Assembly (NCBI RefSeq): GCF_000213805.1 | Contig: NC_015556.1 | Location: 1,736,001-1,800,000, forward strand | Length of the DNA stretch: 64,000 nucleotides | DNA from: Pseudomonas fulva 12-X | GTDB lineage: Bacteria; Pseudomonadota; Gammaproteobacteria; Pseudomonadales; Pseudomonadaceae | Direction of reading: 5' to 3' | In this document: positions 8,731 through 17,003 of the stretch, piece after piece | Layout of the letters: every line of letters starts with the position of its first letter | Position numbering within the stretch: position 1 is the first letter of the stretch | The notes under the pieces: generated by a model | What the model saw: the letters and a program-made list of their open reading frames with translations, nothing else | Database searches by the model: none | What the model was told of the DNA's origin: nothing | Translations under genes and position numbers: made by a program

Positions 8731-9897
8731 ATGCGCGCATTGACCTACCACGGCAGCCACGACGTTCGCGTCGACAACGTACCCGACCCCATCATCCAGG
8801 AGCCGGACGACATCATCCTGCGGGTGACCGCCACAGCGATCTGCGGCTCGGACCTGCACCTGTACCGCGGCAAGATTCCCCAGGTGAAACACGGCGACGT
8901 GTTCGGCCATGAATTCATGGGCATCGTCGAGGAAGTCGGCAGCGCCGTGACGGCGGTCAGCAAGGGCGACCGGGTGATCGTGCCGTTCGTGATCGCCTGC
9001 GGCAGCTGCTTCTTCTGTGACATGAACCTGCACGCCGCTTGTGAAACCACCAACAACGGTCGCGGTGCGATCCTCAACAAGAAGCAGATTCCCTCCGGCG
9101 CGGCGCTGTTCGGTTACAGCCATCTGTATGGCGGCATGCCCGGCGGTCAGGCCGAATTGGTGCGGGTGCCCAAGGCCAATGCCGGGCCGTTCAAGATCCC
9201 CGACGAGCTCGATGACGAGCGCGTGCTGTTTCTTACCGACATCCTGCCGACCGGCTACCAGGCGGTGATCAATGGCGGGGTAAAGGAGGGCAGCAGCGTG
9301 GCGATCTACGGGGCCGGCCCGGTGGGGCTGATGGCGGCGGCCTGCGCGCGGATGCTCGGCGCCCGGCAGATCTTCATGGTCGACAACCAGCCGTACCGCC
9401 TCGAATACGCCCGAGCGACCTATGGCGTGGTGCCGATCAATTTCGACAAGGTCGATGACCCTGCCGAAGCGATCATCGAACAGACCGACGGCCACCGTGG
9501 CGTGGATGCGGCCATCGACGCGGTGGGTTTCGAAGCCAAGGGCAGTGCCACCGAAACCCTGCTTACTCAATTGAAGCTCGAAGGCAGCAGCGGCAAAGCG
9601 CTGCGCCAGTGCATCGCGGCGGTTCGGCGCGGCGGCATGGTCAGCGTGCCCGGTGTGTACGCGGGGTTCATCCACGGCTTCCTGTTCGGCGATGCCTTCG
9701 ACAAGGGCCTGACTTTCAAGATGGGCCAGACCCATGTGCACGGCTTGCTGCCGGATTTGCTGGAACGCATCCAGGGTGGTGAGCTGCAGCCGGAGATCAT
9801 CATCAGCCACCGCATGAACCTCTCCGATGCCGCCGAGGGCTATCGGCTTTTCGACAAGCAGGAGGACGATTGCCGCAAGGTGATTCTGCGACCCTGA
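8731..9897 (+). CDS. Zinc-dependent alcohol dehydrogenase (formaldehyde dehydrogenase-like)
   Basis: Medium-chain dehydrogenase of 388 aa. Catalytic zinc ligands C38 (AICGSD) and H60/E61 (FGHE) are present, and the structural zinc site is complete (C90, C93, C96, C104). The Rossmann motif [10 protein letters not shown] follows near 195. The long C-terminal part ([19 protein letters not shown]) matches the glutathione-independent formaldehyde dehydrogenase branch rather than simple alcohol dehydrogenases. GGAGAG precedes the ATG. It stands alone, so its physiological substrate (an aldehyde, alcohol or polyol) is not settled. Confidence 0.88.
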   Translation: MRALTYHGSHDVRVDNVPDPIIQEPDDIILRVTATAICGSDLHLYRGKIPQVKHGDVFGHEFMGIVEEVGSAVTAVSKGDRVIVPFVIACGSCFFCDMNLHAACETTNNGRGAILNKKQIPSGAALFGYSHLYGGMPGGQAELVRVPKANAGPFKIPDELDDERVLFLTDILPTGYQAVINGGVKEGSSVAIYGAGPVGLMAAACARMLGARQIFMVDNQPYRLEYARATYGVVPINFDKVDDPAEAIIEQTDGHRGVDAAIDAVGFEAKGSATETLLTQLKLEGSSGKALRQCIAAVRRGGMVSVPGVYAGFIHGFLFGDAFDKGLTFKMGQTHVHGLLPDLLERIQGGELQPEIIISHRMNLSDAAEGYRLFDKQEDDCRKVILRP

Positions 9898-10216
9898 TCA
9901 AGCTTCGGCTTTCACCGCCCTAATGACCTCGCTGCCTACATATATAAAAGGTAGCGAGGCCATTAACTTTGTAAACATTGTAAATTAACTGGAAAGCGCG
10001 CCAGCTATATATGTCGTGATTATGTAGATGGTTCTAATTTGATGGCATGCAAAATGCGGTGCTCTGCAAGTTGCATCTTGCACTTTGCAATGTGGATTTT
10101 TGGAAAAGTTGACCGAAAGGCCCAGTTTGCAGGCGTTTGCTAAGTTCATTTTTTTGGCATGCGCTGTGCAATAGCGAATGACGTTAAAAACCGTCATTCA
10201 CTTAGGGAGTTTTCCA
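9898..10216 (+). promoter_or_regulatory. AT-rich control region of the second DUF3509 gene
   Basis: A 319-base gap. After the dehydrogenase there is a stem CCTCGCTGCCT/AGGTAGCGAGG (9927-9959, one G-T pair, AT-rich loop). Then four TGCA boxes at exact 7-base steps (10065, 10072, 10079, 10086), with another TGCA at 10048. Just before the gene a perfect 8-bp hairpin GAATGACG/CGTCATTC (10176-10199) with loop TTAAAAAC ends 4 bases before AGGGAG. The patterns are seen directly; the regulatory role is inferred. Confidence 0.55.
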
Positions 10217-10570
10217 ATGACTGCTGTTGCCATTGAAGTGCTTGCGTCTGCGCTGCCGGATCATGAAATCACCCTCACACCGCGCCCGGACGGAAAATTT
10301 CTGCTGACAGTTGCCAAGGGTGGCGAAACCCAACTTTGCCGTGCCATCGACCGCCGTACCGTGGTCGAGCAGAACGAGCTGCGTGCCCTGGCCCACGAGC
10401 TGGAGCGCGACCAGAAGCTGGTCAGCGGCGAGATTTCCTGGAAGGGCGCTGGTGCCCGCTGGGTTCGCCGCAAGCTGCCTACCTTCACCGGTGCTCCGGT
10501 GAGCCCGACCGCCGCCAAGATGATGTGGACGCGGCGTAACCTGGACCGTCGCCAGCGCCCGACGGCCTGA
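10217..10570 (+). CDS. DUF3509 family protein, copy 2
   Basis: A 117-aa paralog of the protein at 1897. The beta-rich N-terminus (LPDHEITLTPRPDGKFLLTV) and the C-terminal block (LVSGEISWKGAGARWVRRK, LPTFTGAP, PTAAKMMWTRRNLD) align without gaps; the middle helix is less conserved. ATG 10217 is chosen over the in-frame ATG at 10178 because AGGGAG lies directly upstream and 10178 falls inside the leader hairpin. Pseudomonas-restricted family, function unknown; the two copies share upstream motifs, which suggests co-regulation. Confidence 0.8.
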   Translation: MTAVAIEVLASALPDHEITLTPRPDGKFLLTVAKGGETQLCRAIDRRTVVEQNELRALAHELERDQKLVSGEISWKGAGARWVRRKLPTFTGAPVSPTAAKMMWTRRNLDRRQRPTA

Positions 10571-10587
10571 GCCGGACCCAGCATCGA

Positions 10588-10613
10588 GCCCCGCATTTGG
10601 CGGGGCTTTTTAT
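10588..10613 (+). terminator. Rho-independent terminator of DUF3509 copy 2
   Basis: Stem GCCCCGC/GCGGGGC with loop ATTTG and tail TTTTTATT, 17 bases after the stop codon. Confidence 0.9.
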
Positions 10614-10859
10614 TGCGCTATCGAAAAATAGGCAGTCAATTAACTTGTACAGAAAGTTGTATTTGATTTGTTATTTGTAGATTTTTTGACCGTCCGTATA
10701 AGTGTTGCTGTTCTTTTGCGCGGATTATTTGTCGAGAAAAAATGATGTCGGTTAATTGTTCGTTCATTCAAATAAACCGCTCGTCCTTAATTGCGAACGT
10801 ATTGGCGTCGGGCTCGTTCCCAATAATGAATCCGCAAACATGTCCAGGAGCGAATGATC
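10614..10859 (+). promoter_or_regulatory. AT-rich upstream region of the YciE-like gene
   Basis: Non-coding, clearly AT-rich compared with its surroundings. It contains TTGTACA at 10645-10651 followed by a second TTGTA at 10657. No promoter could be placed with certainty. Confidence 0.4.
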
Positions 10860-11369
10860 ATGGCGACCAAAAACGAGAATCTGTTGAGCTGGCTTCGTGA
10901 TGCCCATGCGATGGAACAACAGGCCGAGCAGATGTTGAAGGCGCAGGCCTCGCGTCTCGAACATTATCCGAAGCTCAAGACCCGTATCGAGCAACATATC
11001 GAGGAAACCCAGGGCCAGCGTGAACTGCTGGAAGGCTGCCTGGAGCGTCTTGGCGAGAAGCCGTCCATGCTCAAGGACATCGCCGGCAAGTTGACCGCTT
11101 TCGGCCAGGCGGTCGGTGGCTCCGTGATGAGCGATGAAGTGATCAAGGGCGCCATGAGCGGCTACGTGTTCGAGAACCTGGAAATCGCCTCTTACACCGT
11201 ACTGATCGCCGCCGCCAAGGCTGCCGGCGACCATGAAACCCAGCGCGTCTGCGAGACCATCCTGCCCCAGGAGGAGGCGATGGCCGAGTGGATCAAGGAT
11301 CACCTGCCCGAGCTGACCGATGCCTTCCTGACCCGCTCGGAAGCGCCGGATACCGAAGCCAAGCGTTAG
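10860..11369 (+). CDS. DUF892 / YciE-like ferritin-fold stress protein
   Basis: A 169-aa all-helical protein of the DUF892 (YciE/YciF) family, a ferritin-like four-helix bundle linked to general stress response. Candidate di-iron ligands are visible as Glu and His in successive helices (AHAMEQQAEQML near 17-27, IEQHIEETQGQRELLE near 44-59, ENLEIASYTV near 105, ILPQEEAMAEW near 140). ATG 10860 has AGGAG at 9-base spacing; the ATG at 10854 would be too close. The gene stands alone behind an AT-rich promoter region. Family assignment is firm, biochemical activity is not proven. Confidence 0.88.
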   Translation: MATKNENLLSWLRDAHAMEQQAEQMLKAQASRLEHYPKLKTRIEQHIEETQGQRELLEGCLERLGEKPSMLKDIAGKLTAFGQAVGGSVMSDEVIKGAMSGYVFENLEIASYTVLIAAAKAAGDHETQRVCETILPQEEAMAEWIKDHLPELTDAFLTRSEAPDTEAKR

Positions 11370-11446
11370 CGACTTTGCGGCGCCTTGCAGCATGTTCGCA
11401 AGGCGCCGGCCTCATTCCTTTCACCGCCGTACCGGTAGTTTTCCAC

Positions 11447-11995
11447 GTGTCCAGAATCATCACCTCACCTGAAGCCGAACCGGTTGAAGACGACTCCGAA
11501 GTCTCCGACTCGCTGATGTTCGGTACGCCCAAGGAACGCCTGGATTTCTATCGCCGGGAGATCCAGTACGAAACCAACCTCATGGCCGACCGCACCAACG
11601 CCTACCTGGCTGCGCAGTCGTTTCTGGTCATCGCCTTCGCCTCTTCGATGGCCAACGCCAACCCCGATTGGGGCGACATGTTCACCCTGGTGGTGCCCAC
11701 CATGCTGGCGCTACTGGGTATAGTCAGTTCACTGAATGCCTGGCCGGGCATTCGCGCCTCGGCGGCGATCATCGGCCACTGGCATTTCAAGCAGGAGCAG
11801 TTGCTGCGCAGCGAGCCGAAGTTCGGCCACGCCTACGACGAGTCGCCGCTGTTCAGTGAGCACGAGTCCAGCAAGGAGCGCTATTTGAAGTCCCTGCGCT
11901 TCTCGTTGCGCTCGCCCTGGCTATTCACCATTTTCTGGGCTGCTCTGGGCGCTTTCTCGGTGTGGCTGCAGCTGTCGTCGTCGGCCAAGGTATGA
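11447..11995 (+). CDS. Hypothetical membrane protein (182 aa)
   Basis: Unrecognised protein. It opens with an acidic cytosolic stretch, then an amphipathic region (RLDFYRREIQYETNLMADRT), and has three probable membrane segments: about 58-75 (AAQSFLVIAFASSMAN), 80-98 (MFTLVVPTMLALLGIVSSL) and 158-176 (WLFTIFWAALGAFSVWL). The loop between segments 2 and 3 is cytosolic and charged. The start is uncertain: GTG 11447 fits the reading frame, but no strong ribosome-binding site precedes it; ATG 11515 is the alternative. The layout recalls small oligomeric membrane proteins of unknown function. Confidence 0.65.
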   Translation: MSRIITSPEAEPVEDDSEVSDSLMFGTPKERLDFYRREIQYETNLMADRTNAYLAAQSFLVIAFASSMANANPDWGDMFTLVVPTMLALLGIVSSLNAWPGIRASAAIIGHWHFKQEQLLRSEPKFGHAYDESPLFSEHESSKERYLKSLRFSLRSPWLFTIFWAALGAFSVWLQLSSSAKV

Positions 11996-12114
11996 GACCA
12001 GTGGCGCTGGAGATCTGAGGTTACCTTTTACAGGTCGCACTCTGCCTGATCGGACGCGGTCATTAACCTCAGGCAGGCGCAGGGCACTGCCGGGGACGGA
12101 TGAGGAGGCCGCAC

Positions 12115-12723
12115 GTGAAACGCACCTGGATAGCCAGCGCCGTGATGATCGGGTTGCTGTTCGCCGCCTTGCCGCTTTCCTATCAGTTGTGGCCGGCACG
12201 CACGCCGGTGGTGGCCGCCGTCGATGCCGGCCAGCGCATCGGCGGGCCGTTCGAGCTGCGTGACCCGAGTGGGCGCATCGTCACGCACCAGAGTTTCGAC
12301 GGGCGATGGTTGCTGGTGTTCTTCGGCTTTACCCGTTGCGCGGATATCTGCCCGACCACCCTGATGCAGGTCGCCAAAGTGCTCGACGGTCTGGGCGAGC
12401 AGGGCGCCCGGCTGCAGCCGCTGTTTATCAGCCTCGATCCTGAACGTGATACGCCTGAGGTTCTCGCCGCCTACACGACCTTTTTCGACGAACGCATCCT
12501 CGGTCTGACCGGCACCCCGGAGCAGATCCAGCAGGTCGCCGATGCTTACGGTGTGTACTTTCGCAAGGTATCGATGGGCGATACCTACATGCTCGACCAC
12601 AGCGGCGCGGTCTACCTGATGAACCCGCAGGGCGAGCTGGCCAGCCTGATCCCGCTGCGCACCGCGCCGGCGGATGCGGTGCGGGAAATCTCCACCGCCA
12701 TGGTGCAATCGCGCGATGGCTGA
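12115..12723 (+). CDS. SCO1/SenC family copper chaperone
   Basis: A 202-aa membrane-anchored thioredoxin-fold protein that helps insert copper into cytochrome c oxidase. An N-terminal anchor (about 6-25) is followed by a periplasmic domain with the copper-binding CADIC motif (TRCADICPTT) and the partner His (MLDHSGAVYL). GTG 12115 is chosen because GAGGAGG lies 5-10 bases upstream; ATG 12100 is less well placed. The stop overlaps the start of the next gene, so translation is coupled to the CtaG-like protein. The pair lies away from any oxidase subunit gene. Confidence 0.88.
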   Translation: MKRTWIASAVMIGLLFAALPLSYQLWPARTPVVAAVDAGQRIGGPFELRDPSGRIVTHQSFDGRWLLVFFGFTRCADICPTTLMQVAKVLDGLGEQGARLQPLFISLDPERDTPEVLAAYTTFFDERILGLTGTPEQIQQVADAYGVYFRKVSMGDTYMLDHSGAVYLMNPQGELASLIPLRTAPADAVREISTAMVQSRDG

Positions 12724-13360
12724 TCAGCTCGCCGCGCCAAGCAGGCCGGCGCGCAACTGGCCGCTGCTGCTCGGTTTCGTGGTGCTCGCCGCTTGCTGGC
12801 TGGGGCCCTTGCCGGCAATGAGCCGCACGGCGTTTTCCGCCCATATGCTGCTGCACCTGGGGGTGATTGCCCTGGCGGCGCCGCTGTTGGCCATCGGCCT
12901 GGCCCGCGCCGGCTTGCGAGTGGACGGGCTGCGCCACAGCCGCGCCGCAATCTCTCTGGTCTTCGTCGCCGAAATGGCCGTAGTCTGGGGCTGGCACGCA
13001 CCGCCGCTGCATGAAGCGGCGGCGCTCAACGTCTGGGCGTTCGTCGCCCAGCAGGCCAGTTTTCTTGCCGTGGGGCTTGGCGTCTGGCTGCTCGGTTTTG
13101 CCAGCGATTCGCGTAGGGGCCTGGCAGCGGCGATGTTCGGCTTCTTCCTGACCTTCGTGCACATGACCATGCTTGGCGTGGTGCTGATCATGGCGCCAAA
13201 GCTGATCTATCCCGCCGAGCTGTGCCTGGGCGCGTTCGGTTTCGAGCAGCTGGACGACCAGCGCTTCGGCGGCATCCTGATGGCAGCATGGAGCGCGGTA
13301 GCGTATATGGGCGGGGCGGTGATGCTGGGGGCGCGCCTGCTGGCGCCGACGCGGGACTAG
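12716..13360 (+). CDS. CtaG-like cytochrome c oxidase assembly membrane protein (caa3_CtaG family)
   Basis: Inner-membrane protein of 214 aa with six or so hydrophobic segments. Conserved His residues within or next to membranes fit a copper-handling role (AHMLLHLG near 43, VWGWHAPPLHEAA near 92, FVHMTMLG near 150). The family is caa3_CtaG, distinct from the CtaG/Cox11 type. ATG 12716 overlaps the end of the SCO1 gene by 8 bases. Together they look like a two-gene copper-delivery module for a terminal oxidase encoded elsewhere. Confidence 0.82.
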   Translation: MADQLAAPSRPARNWPLLLGFVVLAACWLGPLPAMSRTAFSAHMLLHLGVIALAAPLLAIGLARAGLRVDGLRHSRAAISLVFVAEMAVVWGWHAPPLHEAAALNVWAFVAQQASFLAVGLGVWLLGFASDSRRGLAAAMFGFFLTFVHMTMLGVVLIMAPKLIYPAELCLGAFGFEQLDDQRFGGILMAAWSAVAYMGGAVMLGARLLAPTRD

Positions 13361-13366
13361 CAAGGC

Positions 13367-13392
13367 CGCCGCCGGCATTGCGCCGGCGGCAA
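13367..13392. terminator. Convergent stem-loop terminator
   Basis: Stem GCCGCCGGC/GCCGGCGGC (loop ATTGC region) between the converging CtaG-like and chemoreceptor genes. The T tract is weak on either strand. Confidence 0.6.
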
Positions 13393-13397
13393 CTGTC

Positions 13398-15044
13398 TTA
13401 CAGCTTGAAGTTACCGACCAGTTCGTCGAGCTGGCGCGACAGCTGCTGCAGGTTGCTACTGGCGTCGTTGAGCTGATCGGCGATCTGCGTGGTTTCCTGG
13501 GTGAACTGGTTGATCTGTTCGACGTTGCGGTTGATCTCCTCGACCACTGCGGACTGCTCCTCGGTGGCGGTGGCGACCTGGATGTTCTGGTCGCTGATCT
13601 GGGTGATATGACCGTTGATCTGCGCCAGCGCCTGGGACGCCTTGCCGGCGGATTCGACCACCCGCTCGCTCTGCTGACGGCCCTTGGCCATGGCCTCGAC
13701 CGCCGAGCGTGATTCGGCCTGCAGGCGGTCTATGACCTTCTGGATTTCCTCTGTGGAGGCGCCCGAGCGACTGGCCAGGGTGCGTACCTCGTCGGCCACC
13801 ACGGCGAAGCCGCGGCCCTGTTCGCCCGCGCGGGCCGCTTCGATGGCCGCGTTGAGGGCCAGCAGGTTGGTCTGCTCGGAGATGCTGCGGATGGTGCCCA
13901 GTGTGGCGCTGATCGCCTCGATCTGCCCGGCCAGTTCGCCGACCACCCTGGCGGTCTGCTCCAGCTCGCCATTCAGCGAGTCGACCTGCCGGTTGGCCTG
14001 ATCCACCACTTCGCGTCCAGTGTTGGCATAGTCGGTGGCTTCGCGGGCCACCTGAGCGGCGTTTTCGGCATTGCCGGCAATTTCATTGACCGTCGAGCCG
14101 AGCTCGTGGATGGCGGTGGCCACCTGCACGGTGCGGTCACTCTGGGCCACGCAGTTGCTCTGGGTCAGTCGTGCACGTTCGGCCACATCTCGGGCCATGG
14201 CCGCCAGCTCGCGGGAGTTGCCGGCCAGCTGCTGCATGATGCCGTGCACCTTTGCCAGGAAGCGGTTGAAGCTCTGGGCGATATCGCTGAGCTCGTCGCT
14301 GCCGTTCAGCTGGATGGGGGCATTGAGCGCCAGGTTGTCGGCGGCATGGCCCAGGCTGTTCTGCAGAGTGGATACGCGCCGACGCAGGTTGGTGACGATC
14401 AGCCAGGAGGCGACGAACGACACCAGCAGGCCCAGGGCGATGATCACCAGCTGACGGGTGCGGCCTTCTTCGTAGTTGTCGGTACTGCGCTGGTTCTGCT
14501 GTTCGGCCTGTTGCAGCAGGGTGTCGAGCAGCTCGTTGGCACCGCCGCGCATCACCCCGTAGCTCTTGGCGTACTGGTCGCGGTAGATCTGCTGGGCGCG
14601 GGCCATGTCGCCGGCGTCCAGCGCCTGCAACATCGGCGTCAGCTCATTGCTGACCATGGTCTCGAACTGGTCGAGCAGACGCTGTGCCTGGGCGCGACGC
14701 TCCGGATTGACCTGGGCCTCGACGGCGTGGCGCATGGCCTCGCGCATGCCGGGAATGTCTTCGTTGAGCGCTTCCTGTACCCGGGTCTTCACCCCACGTT
14801 CGTCGCGCAGGGCGGTTTCCTGCAGCAGCATCATGTCGATGCCCACGCGCATGCGCGGGATGCGCGAGGCGGCTTCGGCCATCGCGCGCATGGGCGCGGA
14901 GGTATTGAGGTAGAGCGCGCTGGCCTCCTTCTGCATGTTCGACATGCTATTGAGGCTGGTCACCGCGACCAGTACCAGGGCGATGCAGGGGATGGCCACT
15001 GCGATGATCAGACGGGTCTTGAGTGTCAGCGTGTCGAGGCGCAT
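13398..15044 (-). CDS. Methyl-accepting chemotaxis protein, 4HB type
   Basis: Classical transmembrane chemoreceptor of 548 aa. TM1 is at about 10-31, a helical periplasmic domain of about 155 residues (31-188) fits the four-helix-bundle 4HB_MCP family, TM2 is at about 189-212, followed by HAMP (about 213-268) and the signalling domain with the conserved tip [20 protein letters not shown]. It ends LVGNFKL with no CheR-tethering pentapeptide. The ligand is unknown. It is divergent from the stressosome-like operon, sharing a 339-base upstream region with it. Confidence 0.92.
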   Translation of the reverse strand: MRLDTLTLKTRLIIAVAIPCIALVLVAVTSLNSMSNMQKEASALYLNTSAPMRAMAEAASRIPRMRVGIDMMLLQETALRDERGVKTRVQEALNEDIPGMREAMRHAVEAQVNPERRAQAQRLLDQFETMVSNELTPMLQALDAGDMARAQQIYRDQYAKSYGVMRGGANELLDTLLQQAEQQNQRSTDNYEEGRTRQLVIIALGLLVSFVASWLIVTNLRRRVSTLQNSLGHAADNLALNAPIQLNGSDELSDIAQSFNRFLAKVHGIMQQLAGNSRELAAMARDVAERARLTQSNCVAQSDRTVQVATAIHELGSTVNEIAGNAENAAQVAREATDYANTGREVVDQANRQVDSLNGELEQTARVVGELAGQIEAISATLGTIRSISEQTNLLALNAAIEAARAGEQGRGFAVVADEVRTLASRSGASTEEIQKVIDRLQAESRSAVEAMAKGRQQSERVVESAGKASQALAQINGHITQISDQNIQVATATEEQSAVVEEINRNVEQINQFTQETTQIADQLNDASSNLQQLSRQLDELVGNFKL

Positions 15045-15383
15045 GGGTGCAGTTCCATGTCATTGGAGTGGCGCCAGTATAGAGTCACTTTGCGATCAGC
15101 GTGTGAACATTTCTGACCGACCGGATAGTTGTACAAAGGTGTCGAAAACTCCCATATAGAGCGGTGTGTAGGGTTTTTTTCGACTAGGCTCGAAGGCGTC
15201 GTTCTTCCGCCGGTCAGCGCGCTTGAGAATGATGTCACTTTGGCCGCGTTTTTCGCTTCTGTACTCGACTGGTTTACCCGTACTATTCGCGCCAAAACCA
15301 CTCCAACTATTGCCAAGCCACACTGTCACTTTTCTCATGCCGATGAAGAACATCGGCCTGTATCCGTTTAGGAGTTTTCGCTT
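15045..15383. promoter_or_regulatory. Divergent control region, chemoreceptor / stressosome operon
   Basis: A 339-base gap with the starts of two divergent transcripts. It contains TTGTACAA at 15129-15136. The operon side ends in a clear ribosome-binding site (TTTAGGAG at 15368-15375) before rsbR. No FliA-type promoter was found for the receptor. Confidence 0.4.
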
Positions 15384-16235
15384 ATGGCAGCACTGCAGAC
15401 CGGCACCGTTCAGGCGATCAGCAATAACCAGGCGCAACTGCTGGGAGAGTGGAGGAGTGGCCTGGAGGCCAGCGGCGCCACGCGCAATCTCAAGGAGCAG
15501 GATCTGCAGCAGCAGACCAGTGAGTTCCTGCAACTGACCCTGGCGGCCCTGGAAAGCGACAGCGGCTCGAACATCGCCACGCCGGGCTGGGAGAAGGTAC
15601 GCCAGTTCCTCGAGCGCCTGTCGGCCAGCCGTGCGCTGTTGGGCCATGACTCGCACCAGACCGCCGCCTTCATCTTCTCCCTCAAGGGCCCGCTGTTCGC
15701 CCTGCTGCAGCGCCACTACCGCGACCAGCCCGAGGCGCAGGCCCAGCAGCTGCTGGACGTCTCCGAGCTGTTCGACAGCCTGGCCATGCACACCATCCGC
15801 ACCTTCCAGAAATCCCGCGAGGCGGTGATCAAGCGTCAGCAGGAAGAGCTGCTGGAGCTGTCCACCCCGGTGGTCAAGCTGTGGGACGGCATTCTGGCGC
15901 TGCCGATGATCGGCACCCTGGATTCGCAGCGCACCCAAGTAGTGATGGAGTCGCTTTTGCAGCGCATCGTCGATACGGGTTCGGAAATCGCCATCATCGA
16001 CATCACCGGTGTGCCGACCGTCGACACCCTGGTCGCCCAGCACCTGCTCAAGACCGTGACGGCCATCCGCCTGATGGGCGCCGACTGCATCATCAGCGGC
16101 ATTCGCCCGCAGATCGCCCAGACCATCGTGCACCTGGGCCTCGACCTGCAGGGTGTTAGCACCAAGGCCAACCTGGCCGATGCCCTGAAGCTGGCCCTGA
16201 GCCGCCTGGGTGTCAGCCTCGACAAAGCGGTGTGA
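15384..16235 (+). CDS. rsbR: RsbR-like stressosome protein (N-terminal sensor + STAS)
   Basis: A 283-aa RsbRA-type protein. The N-terminal half (about 10-150) is helical and fits the globin-like sensor of RsbR paralogs; no haem-type His pattern can be assigned by eye. A linker helix (KRQQEELLELSTPVVKLWDG) leads into the C-terminal STAS domain (about 160-275) with IIDITGVPTVDTLVAQHLL. T215 aligns with the regulatory Thr205 of Bacillus RsbRA and S181 appears to take the place of Thr171 (alignment from memory). It would assemble with RsbS into a stressosome core and release RsbT on phosphorylation. First gene of the six-gene operon. Confidence 0.9.
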   Translation: MAALQTGTVQAISNNQAQLLGEWRSGLEASGATRNLKEQDLQQQTSEFLQLTLAALESDSGSNIATPGWEKVRQFLERLSASRALLGHDSHQTAAFIFSLKGPLFALLQRHYRDQPEAQAQQLLDVSELFDSLAMHTIRTFQKSREAVIKRQQEELLELSTPVVKLWDGILALPMIGTLDSQRTQVVMESLLQRIVDTGSEIAIIDITGVPTVDTLVAQHLLKTVTAIRLMGADCIISGIRPQIAQTIVHLGLDLQGVSTKANLADALKLALSRLGVSLDKAV

Positions 16236-16239
16236 TGCC

Positions 16240-16602
16240 ATGGAGCGCATTCCGATTCTGCGCATGGGCGAGTTCCTGCTGGTGACCATCCAGGTCGACA
16301 TGCACGACCAACTGGCCCTGACCCTGCAGGAAGACCTCGCCGAGCTGATCAGCAAGACCTCGGCCCGCGGCGTGCTGATCGATATCTCCGCGCTGGACAT
16401 GGTCGACTCCTTCATCGGCCGGATGATCGGCACCATCTCCGGTCTGTCGCGCATCATGGACGCCGAGACCATGCTGGTCGGCATGCAGCCGGCGGTGGCC
16501 ATCACACTGGTGGAACTGGGCATGACCCTGCCGGGCGTGAGCACCGCGCTGGATGTGGAGCGCGGCATGCAGCGACTGCGAGAGCGAGTGGCGCGGCGAT
16601 GA
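16240..16602 (+). CDS. rsbS: RsbS-like STAS antagonist
   Basis: A single STAS domain of 120 aa, the RsbS scaffold partner of RsbR. The phosphorylatable serine is S57 in ISALDMVDSFIGRM, the position of Ser59 in Bacillus RsbS. ATG 16240 follows the rsbR stop by 4 bases; the stop overlaps the ATG of rsbT in an ATGA junction, so the products should be made in fixed ratio. Expected role: hold RsbT in the stressosome until RsbS is phosphorylated. Confidence 0.9.
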   Translation: MERIPILRMGEFLLVTIQVDMHDQLALTLQEDLAELISKTSARGVLIDISALDMVDSFIGRMIGTISGLSRIMDAETMLVGMQPAVAITLVELGMTLPGVSTALDVERGMQRLRERVARR

Positions 16603-17003
16603 TCGTACGCAGCAGTGGTACCCAGCCGATCGCCATCGAGCAGGACGTGGTGCTGGCCCGCCAGACCACCCGCAAGCTGGCCACTGAATGCGGCATGCGG
16701 CTGATCGACCTGACCAAACTGGTCACCGCGGTCAGCGAGCTGGCGCGCAATACCATGGTCTATGGCGGCGGCGGCGACATGGACTGGCAGGTGCTCGACG
16801 ACAGCACCCGCGTCGGCCTGCGCCTGGTCTTTCGCGACGAAGGGCCGGGCATTGCCGACCTCAAGCTGGCGATGACCGACGGCTGGACCTCGGGCAATGG
16901 CCTGGGCCTCGGCCTGACGGGCGCCAAGCGCCTGGTCGACGAATTCGAACTGGACACCGAGCCGGGTAAAGGCACCAGGATCACGATCACCCGATGGACA
17001 TGA
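16599..17003 (+). CDS. rsbT: RsbT-like switch serine/threonine kinase
   Basis: A 134-aa GHKL-fold protein kinase. The N box (TAVSELARNTMVYGGGG, about 45-61), G1 box (DEGPGIADL, about 79-87) and G2 box (GLGLGLTGAKRLVDE, about 100-114) are intact, so ATP binding and kinase activity are expected. Family role: phosphorylates RsbR and RsbS, then leaves the stressosome to act on a downstream partner. In Bacillus that partner is the RsbU phosphatase; here the best candidate is the fused protein encoded next, whose start overlaps by 10 bases. Confidence 0.9.
   Translation: MIVRSSGTQPIAIEQDVVLARQTTRKLATECGMRLIDLTKLVTAVSELARNTMVYGGGGDMDWQVLDDSTRVGLRLVFRDEGPGIADLKLAMTDGWTSGNGLGLGLTGAKRLVDEFELDTEPGKGTRITITRWT

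Noticed and set aside
8539..9810. Minus-strand frame of 423 codons opposite the zinc dehydrogenase
   Set aside because: The sense strand has full zinc and Rossmann motifs; the antisense product has none.
9927..9959. Stem-loop after the dehydrogenase as terminator
   Set aside because: Stem is good but there is no T tract on the plus strand; listed only as part of the intergenic description.
15384..16602. Possibility that the STAS proteins are part of a toluene-tolerance or anti-sigma SpoIIAA system
   Set aside because: RsbR-type N-terminal domain, order R-S-T and the following PP2C fit the stressosome far better.
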